DNA of 39,985 nt from a virus: positions 1 to 39,985 of the IMG/VR virus record IMGVR_UViG_3300044638_002932, one strand, 5' to 3'. Positions 17,096 through 23,789 of this stretch are shown piece after piece (position 1 is the first letter of the stretch; every line of letters begins with the position of its first letter). The notes beneath the pieces are model-generated. The model had not been told where the DNA came from, did no database searches, and worked only from the letters and a program-made list of their open reading frames with translations. The translations under genes were made by a program, and so were the position numbers.

Positions 17096-17178
17096 GGCTT
17101 GTCACCGATTGATTATCGGACACGATAACCAAGCCGCATTACACCGCTGACATTATCTTTTACGATAATGCCAACGGC
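17096..17178 (-). ncRNA. Structured leader of the minus-strand operon
   Basis: Two hairpins can form in the minus-strand leader. One pairs 17164-17178 with 17143-17157 (GCCGTTGGCATTATC with GATAATGTCAGCGGT, three G-U pairs). The other is closed by GGCTTG/CAAGCC (17130-17135 with 17096-17101) and encloses a palindrome copy (17113-17128). They resemble the cassettes further down but lack the ACT/CA loop. Confidence 0.5.
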
Positions 17179-17259
17179 ACACGAAAAACCAAAACTGAAA
17201 ACCTAAAATGGTAAATGATCAATTGTCGTTGGAAAACTAACTCTTCCCCGACTTTCAAT

Positions 17260-17288
17260 AGTATAGCACAAGACACCCACTTTGTCAA
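17260..17288 (-). promoter_or_regulatory. Strong sigma70-type promoter of the minus-strand operon
   Basis: On the minus strand: TTGACA (17288-17283), 17-bp spacer, TATACT (17265-17260). It points toward the gene at 17052 and leaves a leader of about 200 bases. A palindrome copy (17336-17351) is centred about 90 bp upstream of the inferred start. Confidence 0.8.
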
Positions 17289-17335
17289 TAGTTTTATGTA
17301 TTTATTTTACATTTAGTCAAAATAATTTTATTGAT

Positions 17336-17351
17336 TTATCGTAACCGATAA
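17336..17351. repeat. Dispersed palindrome between divergent genes
   Basis: TTATCGTAACCGATAA, 15 bp before the ATG of the plus-strand 199-residue gene and upstream of the divergent minus-strand promoter. It could serve both units. The rest of the 17179-17335 stretch is AT-rich with no further feature I can name. Confidence 0.8.
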
Positions 17352-17366
17352 TCTACTTTCCCGACC

Positions 17367-17966
17367 ATGAAAGCAAAGAAACAAGTCGATGCCCGTAAGA
17401 AGTGGGACATGGATAAAGTAAGAGCGTTATACATCCAAGGAACGGAAATCGCTGACATAGTAAAGATGCCAGAGTTTAATGGACTCTCACGCTTCTATGT
17501 GAAGAATGTAATGATCAAGGGGAAGTGGTCACAGCAAAGACAGCTCATCCGAACACAATCTACTGGATTGATAGAGAAGACGATAGTGGACGCAATGAAG
17601 GAACAAACGGAGGATCACCTGCGTTTCATGCTCAAGCAAATCAGCGAGGAAAGAGCCGAGATAGTTGCCAGAAAAAAGATGGGTAACATAAAAGACCAAC
17701 GGGAACGCTTGGAAGTGTTATCAGAATTAGATAAAACCGCGAGAAGGACGCTTGGCTTGGATGATCAAAACATTGCAGATAAACGAGCAATGAGCGTGAA
17801 CGCAATGATCAGCCTCCATGTAAGACCACCAAGCAAAGCGGAAGAGGTGGAAGTAATATCCGGGCAATATGTGGAAGGGGAAAAGGGGGAACAGAACGAG
17901 GTGGAAGAGGCTATCGTTTACGATAACGAAGGGGAAGTGGAAGAAGGGGAAGAGCAAGCAGTCTGA
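17367..17966 (+). CDS. Terminase small subunit-like DNA-binding protein
   Basis: The 199-residue product starts with a helix-turn-helix-type region (WDMDKVRALYIQGTEIADIV and YVKNVMIKGKWSQQR, about 13-56) followed by a long helical middle. It includes SELDKTARRTLGLDD, a pattern seen after the DNA-binding domain in many small terminase subunits. It ends in a Glu-rich tail. The assignment rests on this layout and on the absence of another TerS candidate; it is 12 kb from TerL. A regulator of another kind is possible. A palindrome copy at 17911-17926 encodes I-V-Y-D-N. Confidence 0.45.
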   Translation: MKAKKQVDARKKWDMDKVRALYIQGTEIADIVKMPEFNGLSRFYVKNVMIKGKWSQQRQLIRTQSTGLIEKTIVDAMKEQTEDHLRFMLKQISEERAEIVARKKMGNIKDQRERLEVLSELDKTARRTLGLDDQNIADKRAMSVNAMISLHVRPPSKAEEVEVISGQYVEGEKGEQNEVEEAIVYDNEGEVEEGEEQAV

Positions 17967-18003
17967 GACCGGCAAATCGCAGATTATTTTTGGGCACAAA
18001 AAA

Positions 18004-18035
18004 GGGTGACCACCGAAGTGATCACCCGATTTTTT
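18004..18035. terminator. Bidirectional terminator between convergent genes
   Basis: GGGTGACCAC-CGAA-GTGATCACCC (18004-18027) with T-run on the right and A-run on the left. It lies between the TerS-like gene (+) and the minus-strand 18114-18837 pair. Confidence 0.85.
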
Positions 18036-18114
18036 ATAGGAGTCTGAAAGTGATGAACGCGAGCATAAGCGCGAGCGCAAGCACCTTCAACAAGACCTTT
18101 TCTTGTATTGTCAT
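18034..18114 (-). CDS. Tiny membrane peptide, 26 aa
   Basis: The ATG at 18114 directly follows the TAG of the 240-residue gene (TAGATG), so ribosomes can re-initiate. The product is a single hydrophobic helix (VLLKVLALALMLAFITF, residues 7-23) with MTIQEK in front and RLL at the end. The stop lies at the edge of the terminator T-run. It is the second of three such peptides in the window. Confidence 0.5.
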   Translation of the reverse strand: MTIQEKVLLKVLALALMLAFITFRLL

Positions 18115-18837
18115 CTACTTTTTAGCTTTGAGGGTTTCGACTGCTTTCGCCGCGTCAACGTGCATGAGAATATAGCCGCCTAAGTTAAGCTTTGCTATGA
18201 TCTGCTTTGCAATCTTCAGACGAGCCTCACCCTCTGCAATCTTGGAATATTTATCGGTATACGATAAAAGCAGAGTTTCGAGCTTGTCCGCCTCGTCTGC
18301 GAAGTTTACCGCTTTCGGTTCACTAGTCTCTTCCTGCTTCACTGGCTTGTCCTTTGGCTGAATCGATTCTTTGACCGCACGAGGGCTTTTACCTTCGTTG
18401 AGTAATGCGACCGCTTGTTGGCTTGTCTCCTCGCCCTTTAAGAGCTTGGAAACCTCGCGCAGCGCATAGAGGTCTTTCACCTTGTCAATGCTTAAGCCCT
18501 TGTCCTCAAATGAAGGGAGGGCTTTTGAGATACTGATAAGGTTCGGAATAGTAGAACCAGACCAACGTGCTTTCAACTGTTCACTATATGCTTTGCTTTG
18601 CTCTTCTGGCTTGTTCTTGAACACCCAAGCACTGAACAGAATCGCATCACGAATGGCAGATTGCCCTGCATCAAGTTTAGTCACAACGTAACCTACAGCG
18701 TCATCTAATGAGATATCGGCTGCTTTACTGCTTTCGAGATAGCCCAAGCTATTTCGTTTGAACATCTGATCAATTGCGACTGGTTCACGGACGATTGCGA
18801 CTGTTGCTGTTGCTGTTTTTTTGTTTGCTGTTTTCAT
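18115..18837 (-). CDS. Putative DNA-binding protein, 240 aa
   Basis: The product is mostly helical: a Thr/Ala/Lys-rich N-terminus, a central segment (AWVFKNKPEEQSKAYSEQLK; SIDKVKDLYALREVSKLLKG; ALLNEGKSPRAVKESIQ) of HTH or ParB-like pattern, and a charged linker before a C-terminal helix bundle. The name is tentative. It has its own promoter (19009-19037), and repeated motifs around that promoter suggest it is regulated, possibly by itself. The 17-base palindrome variant at 18251-18267 lies inside. Confidence 0.5.
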   Translation of the reverse strand: MKTANKKTATATVAIVREPVAIDQMFKRNSLGYLESSKAADISLDDAVGYVVTKLDAGQSAIRDAILFSAWVFKNKPEEQSKAYSEQLKARWSGSTIPNLISISKALPSFEDKGLSIDKVKDLYALREVSKLLKGEETSQQAVALLNEGKSPRAVKESIQPKDKPVKQEETSEPKAVNFADEADKLETLLLSYTDKYSKIAEGEARLKIAKQIIAKLNLGGYILMHVDAAKAVETLKAKK

Positions 18838-18875
18838 GTTTAGTCTTTCGGTTTATCAATCAGCTGATCGCATCA

Positions 18876-19002
18876 AATCCAATTGGATTCAATCATGGTT
18901 TATTCCATGTCATGATGAACGATTGCCGACTGATTGCCGAAAGCTAAAAAGTAAATTCAGAATGTCACAGATCAAATTGCAATTGGGACATTCCCAATCA
19001 CT
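18876..19002 (-). promoter_or_regulatory. Leader with inverted and direct repeats
   Basis: Within this 5' leader I see AATCCAATTGGATT (18876-18889), a tandem GATTGCCGA pair (18921-18929, 18932-18940) and ATTGGGA-CAT-TCCCAAT (18982-18998), whose right arm lies at the inferred transcription start. They look like operators or RNA hairpins controlling the 240-residue gene. Confidence 0.5.
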
Positions 19003-19008
19003 GAAAAG

Positions 19009-19037
19009 AGAATACCACATGACATGGTCAGCGTCAA
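19009..19037 (-). promoter_or_regulatory. Sigma70-type promoter for the 240-residue gene
   Basis: On the minus strand: TTGACG (19037-19032), 17-bp spacer, TATTCT (19014-19009). The palindrome variant at 19067-19082 is centred about 72 bp upstream of the inferred start, the same distance as at the 7938 promoter. Confidence 0.7.
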
Positions 19038-19066
19038 CTATTTGATCAAATTATTTTCAGATTATT

Positions 19067-19082
19067 TTCTCGTTAACGATAA
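19067..19082. repeat. Dispersed palindrome variant upstream of the 19009 promoter
   Basis: TTCTCGTTAACGATAA, one base off the consensus arms. Confidence 0.7.
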
Positions 19083-19284
19083 CAGCAAAGCATGACAACA
19101 TTGTCATGTATTCTGTGTCATGAATTATTTGTCCTGACATATTTGTAAGGAATCTCTTTTTCTATGAGTGACAGAGGCCACCACCCACCCACCCCACCAT
19201 GCCTGACTCGCTGATGCTGCCAACGGAAACCCCTCCTCAGAGAAAAACTGCCATTTTGTATGTCAATATAGTCTATTGACAGAG

Positions 19285-19365
19285 CAAGCTAAGTTCAAGC
19301 TAAAATCCAAGCTAATTCATGCTAATGTCGTATGGTTAGCTTGGGTCTTATGCTAATGTCTTATG
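19285..19365. repeat. Iteron-like CAAGCTAA/ATGCTAATG array
   Basis: CAAGCTAA starts at 19285, 19296 and 19308 (11-12 bp period), followed by ATGCTAATG at 19319 and 19350. A 20-base stretch (ATGCTAATGTCGTATGGTTA, 19319-19338) recurs exactly at 19702-19721, on the other side of the small coiled-coil gene. This may be a replication or partition site, or a trace of an inserted gene. The rest of 19123-19284 is C-rich or AT-rich without a clear feature. Confidence 0.6.
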
Positions 19366-19371
19366 TGCTGC

Positions 19372-19659
19372 TTATTGTAATGCACGTTCAAGATTTTCTT
19401 CAAAATGGCTTGAGTAATAATCTTCTATTTTTTTGAAATTTTCTTTTTTCTTCTTATTCTCGTAGTAGACTGAAGCGATGGTTTGTAGTCTGTCGCGCAA
19501 CAAGTCGTTTTCTTCTTGGAGCGATCTATTTTCAAATGTGAGTCTTAACACCTCGTTTTGAGAAGAGCAGTAGAACTTTCTTTCTGTCTTCCATTTTTCT
19601 ACTGCTTCGTCTCTTTGTTTTTTTATTTCTTCTATTTCTTGTTTGTTGGTTTTTTTCAT
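19372..19659 (-). CDS. Coiled-coil protein, 95 aa, flanked by direct repeats
   Basis: The product is almost entirely heptad-type coiled coil (KKQRDEAVEKWKTERKF; FENRSLQEENDLLRDRLQTI) and very Lys/Glu-rich. No catalytic domain is present. The 20-base direct repeat on each side (19319-19338 and 19702-19721) suggests that the gene is a discrete cassette. It is the last gene of the long minus-strand operon and is not overlapped with a neighbour, unlike most others. Confidence 0.6.
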   Translation of the reverse strand: MKKTNKQEIEEIKKQRDEAVEKWKTERKFYCSSQNEVLRLTFENRSLQEENDLLRDRLQTIASVYYENKKKKENFKKIEDYYSSHFEENLERALQ

Positions 19660-19701
19660 TTGTTCATTGATGTTATTGTCTTATGCCTTGCCCTATGTCT
19701 T

Positions 19702-19721
19702 ATGCTAATGTCGTATGGTTA
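19702..19721. repeat. Second copy of the 20-base repeat flanking the coiled-coil gene
   Basis: ATGCTAATGTCGTATGGTTA, identical to 19319-19338. The 19660-19780 gap otherwise holds only AT-rich sequence and a doubtful 24-codon frame. Confidence 0.75.
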
Positions 19722-19780
19722 TCTTTAATTGTATTTTTGGTGCTGAAATACAAATCTGAATGCTTAAATTGCATTTTCTA

Positions 19781-20326
19781 CTACTCACATGAGTAGATAG
19801 TCTCTTGGAGTTTGAGTTTGGGTAGGGTAGTGGGGAGGGTATAGCTTTTGTCTATGAAGGCTACTTTGTTGGTTGGTTGGATGGTTAGTCTTCCGTTGGT
19901 GAGTTCTATGAAGATGAATTCTTTGTCTTGGTCTGGGGAGTCTGACCAGCCATCGTTTAGGTGTGCGGTTGAGAATAGGTAGGTTCCCTTGAGTATATTT
20001 GGGCCTATCTTGGTTGTTACTGGCATTCCTCTTAGTATTGGGTTCTGTAGTATGGTGAAGTTGTATGAGTAGCAGTCCCATAGTTGGCTTTCTTCTATGC
20101 GCCAGTTTTCGAGTGAGTTTTCTTTGAATCTTACTGCGTTTGGTGGGATGTTTCTATAGAGTGCGCCGCCTTCGCGCAGAATGACGTTTATTCCCCATGC
20201 TCTGCTTGGTATGGAGGTTAGCCCTACCCACATAGCTTCTACTGGCCCGATTGGTTTTTCGTGTGTGTATTCGCTATCTATCCAGATGTAGCGATGGGTT
20301 GGCAGTGCGCCGATTTTTGTATTCAT
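19781..20326 (-). CDS. Conserved-looking hypothetical protein, 181 aa
   Basis: The protein is beta-rich and Trp/Pro-rich, with well-formed motifs (EAMWVGLTSIPSRAWGINVI; GGALYRNIPPNAVRF; QLWDCYSYNF; DSPDQDKEFIFIELTNGRLT). The even composition suggests an enzyme or binding domain under selection, but I cannot name the family. It starts one base after the stop of the 49-residue gene, whose end is formed by the palindrome at 20328-20343. Confidence 0.6.
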   Translation of the reverse strand: MNTKIGALPTHRYIWIDSEYTHEKPIGPVEAMWVGLTSIPSRAWGINVILREGGALYRNIPPNAVRFKENSLENWRIEESQLWDCYSYNFTILQNPILRGMPVTTKIGPNILKGTYLFSTAHLNDGWSDSPDQDKEFIFIELTNGRLTIQPTNKVAFIDKSYTLPTTLPKLKLQETIYSCE

Positions 20327-20327
20327 G

Positions 20328-20477
20328 TTATCGGTTACGATAATTGTAGGATGCCGCCCATCCGTGTCGGAAGGATGTGCATATTACGTCTTGAGAAAAT
20401 AGCCATATATTAAAGTCTTCGTATTGGTCTGTTAGCCACGGGTAGTAGTTTAGGAAGGCTTGGTGACAGTCTTTCAT
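20328..20477 (-). CDS. Very small protein, 49 aa, ending in the palindrome
   Basis: ATG 20477 overlaps the upstream stop (ATGA). The frame ends TAT CGT AAC CGA TAA, that is, inside the dispersed palindrome (20328-20343), and the next gene begins one base later. The product is aromatic and acidic (NYYPWLTDQYEDFNIWLFSQ). No family recognised. Both-side coupling supports it. Confidence 0.6.
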   Translation of the reverse strand: MKDCHQAFLNYYPWLTDQYEDFNIWLFSQDVICTSFRHGWAASYNYRNR

Positions 20478-20683
20478 ATTACTTTGATTGTTTCGTCTTC
20501 ACACTTTAGCCAGTAGAACTCTTCTTGCCAATACATCTCATTTGGATCAACTCTGGCTATTCCTTTATAGTCTGGGTAGTTATCTTTTACCCATTTGCGA
20601 AGTTGTTTTTTTGTGCGGAATGCCGCGATTGGAAGTCCGTTGCTGTTGTTTCTGTATCCTTGGAATAAGATGTATACTTTCAT
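20474..20683 (-). CDS. Hypothetical protein, 69 aa
   Basis: The small alpha/beta protein (MKVYILFQGYRNNSNGLPIA; FRTKKQLRKWVKDNYPDYKG) is linked by ATGA overlaps to a tiny membrane peptide upstream and a 49-residue gene downstream. The pattern is common among small phage proteins of unknown function. Confidence 0.6.
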   Translation of the reverse strand: MKVYILFQGYRNNSNGLPIAAFRTKKQLRKWVKDNYPDYKGIARVDPNEMYWQEEFYWLKCEDETIKVI

Positions 20684-20763
20684 TTTCTAGTTGTTGTTTC
20701 TATGATGAAGCAGGCTACTACTATGCTCCATGCTAAGATCATTGCCATTACTTGGTCGCTCAT
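20680..20763 (-). CDS. Tiny membrane peptide, 27 aa
   Basis: The frame from ATG 20763 to TGA 20680 is joined by ATGA overlaps to the dCMP deaminase gene upstream and the 69-residue gene downstream. The product is a hydrophobic helix (VMAMILAWSIVVACFII, residues 5-21) with a polar tail ETTTRK. Perfect coupling at both ends makes it the best supported of the three tiny membrane peptides. Confidence 0.6.
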   Translation of the reverse strand: MSDQVMAMILAWSIVVACFIIETTTRK

Positions 20764-21272
20764 ATATCGAGTAGTTTTGCTCCATTTTGGTAGCCTCCGC
20801 AGTGGATGATTGTATCTCCCCGTTTTACTACGAATACAGATGGTTTTCCGCTATGATCCCAGTAGGAGGTTAGTTTCTCCTGCTTAAATTGGACTACTGT
20901 GACTCCCATTTTTTCTGCTATCTCTAAGGCTATTGGGTCAGATTTGTAGATTTCTTTGTAGAGGACTCTCTTTATCTTATAGGCGGCTATGGTCTTTAGG
21001 CAGTCTCTACATGGGAGTAGGGTGGATACCAGTGTCTTTCCTTCGCCCGGACTGGTATATCTCAAGGCATTCTGCTCTGCGTGGATTACGAACTTTTTTC
21101 TCTCTTCTCTGTCTGACCAGTCTTCTTCTACACCTTGAGGGAATCCATTATATCCCACTGAGGCTATGGAATTATCTTCTCTTAGGATCACCGCGCCGAC
21201 TTTATGCCACGGGTCTTTGCTCTTCTTAGCCACTACCTCGGCTATGCTCATTGCATATTCGTCCCAATTCAT
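20760..21272 (-). CDS. dCMP/cytidine deaminase family enzyme
   Basis: The 170-residue product carries the zinc site of deoxycytidylate deaminases: H64-A-E66 in VIHAEQNAL and P87-C88-R-D-C91 in LLPCRDCLK. The KVGAVILREDNSIASVGYNG substrate segment precedes it. It should convert dCMP (or a modified form) to dUMP, feeding thymidylate or modified-base synthesis. I chose ATG 21272, in ATGA overlap with the methyltransferase gene. A C-terminal extension of about 30 residues after the catalytic domain is unusual. No thymidylate synthase is seen nearby. Confidence 0.85.
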   Translation of the reverse strand: MNWDEYAMSIAEVVAKKSKDPWHKVGAVILREDNSIASVGYNGFPQGVEEDWSDREERKKFVIHAEQNALRYTSPGEGKTLVSTLLPCRDCLKTIAAYKIKRVLYKEIYKSDPIALEIAEKMGVTVVQFKQEKLTSYWDHSGKPSVFVVKRGDTIIHCGGYQNGAKLLDI

Positions 21273-21811
21273 AGGTAGTAAGCTGTTCCGTAGCATCCAG
21301 ACTCTGCGAGTTGGATTGTTTTACCTTCCTTACCTATCCATTGATCCAGTTTTTCTTTGGTCAGTTCTACTGGATGTCCGTCATGCGGTGGGATGTTTAT
21401 CCACTCAAAGATTCTTAGTTTCTTTGCTGACTTTAATGCGTTTTGAATAATCAGTTCTGGATCGTCGGTATGCTGGAGGCAGTTGTATATCCACGCCTCG
21501 TCATATCCTTCTTCAATTACATCTTCTCCACGGAAAACTAAACAACTAATCCCCTTCGCAGCATATCTGTCATAAGTCCACTTTGGATACTCCAGCGGAT
21601 CAACAACCAATCCTTTGCCAAGGTTTATCGTCTTGAGCAGCATGGATGTCGGGCCACCACCAATATCTATGATTGATTTACCCTCTATATCGAACGAGTA
21701 ACCAACCTGCTTCAGACCCATGTAGCGAGCGTAGACATAGTGCTTTTGGTCTTCGTCGAATGTATTGCAGCAATCTCCCCAGTAGTTTGATTCAAATGTG
21801 TAATCACTCAT
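21269..21811 (-). CDS. SAM-dependent methyltransferase-like protein
   Basis: The 180-residue product has class I motif I in SIIDIGGGPTSMLL (about residues 45-58), the acidic residue after strand beta-2 (GLVVDPLEYP) and a later acidic strand (EEGYDEAWIYNCLQH). The target is unknown; adjacent glycosyltransferase and deaminase genes suggest a role in modifying a sugar or base. Start chosen at ATG 21811, which overlaps the glycosyltransferase stop. Confidence 0.7.
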   Translation of the reverse strand: MSDYTFESNYWGDCCNTFDEDQKHYVYARYMGLKQVGYSFDIEGKSIIDIGGGPTSMLLKTINLGKGLVVDPLEYPKWTYDRYAAKGISCLVFRGEDVIEEGYDEAWIYNCLQHTDDPELIIQNALKSAKKLRIFEWINIPPHDGHPVELTKEKLDQWIGKEGKTIQLAESGCYGTAYYL

Positions 21812-22935
21812 GGGTAGTATCTGTTCATTGCTTCGATGTCGTTTCCTTTGGCATACCACCCGTCTCCTGTGTAGACATCCATGACATCTGAGAAATATTT
21901 CTCATACATGGGTGCTACCCGCTCCAAGGTGAAGTTCTTTCCAAATCGGTGGCAATCGTATGGGCAGATTCGGTCGATGTTCTTAATCGCATCTACGTAG
22001 TCACCCATCGTGCGGCAGCGGAATCCTGTAATTCCGTGTAGGTTATTCTCTGTAAACGATCCCCAGTCGGAGGTAATTGTCGGAGTGCCAGAGAGTAGGT
22101 TTTCAATTTGGACTCCACCAAATGGTTCTACATACTGACTTGGTAGAAAGGACGCTTTAGCCTTCGACATGAGCCTCTTTCTGGTAGGAACATCGGCGTA
22201 TCCTACATAGTGAACATGGTCTGGTAGTTTGTAACCTTCCTCTTTTTGTCCTGCGATTACCAATTTAACTCCCGCTCGGTAGGTAGCTTCAATGGCAATA
22301 TCTACACCTTTTCCGCTATATACCCTACCCAGATAGAGAAAGTAATCTTCTTTCTGGTCACAGAAGTCAAAGTCTTCTTTATCGAAGTAGTTTGGGATTA
22401 CTACAGCATAGTTATCTTGCTGGCATTGTCCTACTGCCTGCATCCCGCAGAACGCATGGTAGATTGCGTAGGATTCAAATACTTTCCACCTCGCCCAGTG
22501 TCCACCCGCATACCCAATTCCCGGCTCAACTGTGATTAGGTCTGGATGCGCGTCACAAATAGGACGAACGCCACTTCCCCAAAATGGGAGAATGAAGTCA
22601 TTCTTCTTCTTACGCTGCCCGATTTCTTTAATCGCATTTCGGTAGAAGGTTTGGTAGGCATGGTCATTCGTATCAAACTTGAAGAATGTTTTCCTCCAGT
22701 CATGTGATCCGTAGCTTTTGTTGAAGTCATCGTTGGTTAGAACAGGGACGTGTTCTGTGCAGATTAAGTCTGAGTCTTCGTGTCCGTAGTGGATGACTTC
22801 ATGGCCGCGCTGGGTCATCATCTTGCCGAACTTAACTACTTTTTGGGTGTAAGCACAGGCGTTGAACTCTTTGGAACTTACTGTGTGAGGTAAGCCAAGA
22901 ATGTGGAATCTAAATTTATCGTTTACGATACTCAT
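21808..22935 (-). CDS. GT-B glycosyltransferase (group 1 type)
   Basis: The 375-residue product shows the C-terminal GT-B domain: FLYLGRVYSGKGVDIAIEA (about 193-212), KLVIAGQKEEG and the EPFGGVQIENLLSGTPTITS donor-binding motif (E-x7-E). The N-terminal domain starts FRFHILGLPHTV. It should transfer a sugar from a nucleotide donor. The acceptor could be DNA, a virion protein or host glycan. The first codons run through palindrome copy 22916-22931 (encoding S-I-V-N-D-K). It overlaps both neighbours by 4 bp. Confidence 0.85.
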   Translation of the reverse strand: MSIVNDKFRFHILGLPHTVSSKEFNACAYTQKVVKFGKMMTQRGHEVIHYGHEDSDLICTEHVPVLTNDDFNKSYGSHDWRKTFFKFDTNDHAYQTFYRNAIKEIGQRKKKNDFILPFWGSGVRPICDAHPDLITVEPGIGYAGGHWARWKVFESYAIYHAFCGMQAVGQCQQDNYAVVIPNYFDKEDFDFCDQKEDYFLYLGRVYSGKGVDIAIEATYRAGVKLVIAGQKEEGYKLPDHVHYVGYADVPTRKRLMSKAKASFLPSQYVEPFGGVQIENLLSGTPTITSDWGSFTENNLHGITGFRCRTMGDYVDAIKNIDRICPYDCHRFGKNFTLERVAPMYEKYFSDVMDVYTGDGWYAKGNDIEAMNRYYP

Positions 22936-23138
22936 GGTTTTTTGAACTGAATTTCATCTAACATATCTGATGGGTCTTGATCGCCATTTGCCATAGCTTC
23001 AATCCATGTAGCGGCGTTAATGGTTGCAGTATGTGTCCAACCTTCACTTGTTAATTTTTCCCTATGCGCTTCATCTATTGTTAAGCATTTTATCTTACCT
23101 TCTTTGGCATAGATAAAAAGGAATTGTGGAATACTCAT
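22932..23138 (-). CDS. Hypothetical protein, 68 aa
   Basis: I chose ATG 23138, in ATGA overlap with the zinc-ribbon gene, over a longer frame to 23165. The product starts MSIPQFLFIYAKEGKIKCLT and is otherwise helical and acidic. It overlaps the glycosyltransferase gene by 4 bp. No family recognised. Confidence 0.6.
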   Translation of the reverse strand: MSIPQFLFIYAKEGKIKCLTIDEAHREKLTSEGWTHTATINAATWIEAMANGDQDPSDMLDEIQFKKP

Positions 23139-23389
23139 AGATTGATTAGCATCTTCTTTGCCCATTCGGGTGTGTCTTCATCTACTTTTACTGTCCACTC
23201 TCCAGTAACCGCTTTGGTCATGGATAAGGCTTTAACTACTTTCTTGAAGGTAGTTTTCCTTGAAGTAGTAATTACTTCTTTAGTTGAAAACCTTTCTCCG
23301 CAAGAACAAAGCCTCCTCCTTACTACTGTGCCATCTTTTTTTCTGCTATTGATGACTTCAGTAGGTGATTCACATTTAGGACAAATCAT
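23135..23389 (-). CDS. NrdR-like zinc-ribbon protein without ATP-cone, 84 aa
   Basis: Residues 3-36 match the N-terminal zinc ribbon of NrdR (CPKC, NSRKKDGTVVRRR, then CSCGERFST), with Cys 3, 6, 28 and 30. The second knuckle is C-x-C instead of the usual C-x-x-C. The remaining 45 residues are basic and do not match the ATP-cone that lets NrdR sense dATP. It may be a minimal DNA-binding regulator. It overlaps neighbours on both sides (ATGA). Confidence 0.65.
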   Translation of the reverse strand: MICPKCESPTEVINSRKKDGTVVRRRLCSCGERFSTKEVITTSRKTTFKKVVKALSMTKAVTGEWTVKVDEDTPEWAKKMLINL

Positions 23390-23550
23390 TTCTTTTCTTT
23401 ACCAGTAAGCGTATATTGTTTGATTCCTCGCTTCTTAAAGAAGTCATCACAAGCTTTGCTAATCTGCTTGGAGTTGATTGGATACTTCCATCCTACTCTG
23501 GCATCATCCATAGCAACATTGCTCTCTGTATCTTTGCCGTTGATTTTCAT
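23386..23550 (-). CDS. Hypothetical small basic protein, 54 aa
   Basis: ATG 23550 overlaps the stop of the gene upstream (ATGA) and is preferred to the longer start at 23580, which would overlap by 34 bp. The product is basic and helical (YPINSKQISKACDDFFKKRG). No family recognised. Confidence 0.55.
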   Translation of the reverse strand: MKINGKDTESNVAMDDARVGWKYPINSKQISKACDDFFKKRGIKQYTLTGKEKK

Positions 23551-23789
23551 TTCATTGATTTTGACCCGCGACAACGCCATTTTTTCCGAGAAAGTCGGTT
23601 CGGGCTATTCGGGTCACTCTTCCAGTCACCCTTGATCTTAGCTGACCTCGCACAATATGAATCACCACGCTTGCTGCCCGGATCAACGTTTGCTCCTTTT
23701 TGTCCGTAAGAAACCTTGCGGGTTCTTCCAGTCTTTGCATTTTTTACTATTTTAACTGACGCTTTGCCAGTCGCTGGTTTTGATTTCAT
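23547..23789 (-). CDS. Small basic phage protein (DUF6321-like), 80 aa
   Basis: The C-terminal half (KRGDSYCARSAKIKG, SPNRLSRKKWRCRG) resembles the DUF6321 pattern found in many phage genomes. The product is strongly basic with two Cys. It is the first of three small basic proteins in a row (23547-24123), whose charge suggests DNA or capsid association. That is inference. Confidence 0.6.
   Translation of the reverse strand: MKSKPATGKASVKIVKNAKTGRTRKVSYGQKGANVDPGSKRGDSYCARSAKIKGDWKSDPNSPNRLSRKKWRCRGSKSMK

Larger units (their letters stand above)
18906..19122. repeat. Cluster of TGTCATG/CATGACA operator-like heptamers
   Basis: The heptamer occurs at 18908-18914, 19018-19024, 19091-19097, 19102-19108 and 19116-19122. 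Two copies form the inverted repeat CATGACA-ACAT-TGTCATG (19091-19108). One lies between the -35 and -10 elements of the promoter, so a protein bound there would block it. Confidence 0.55.

Noticed and set aside
19276-19281. TTGACA as a plus-strand promoter
   Set aside because: No -10 element at a proper distance and no plus-strand gene downstream.
19700-19774. 24-codon minus-strand frame after the 181-residue gene
   Set aside because: It runs into the 20-bp repeat and has no distinctive composition.
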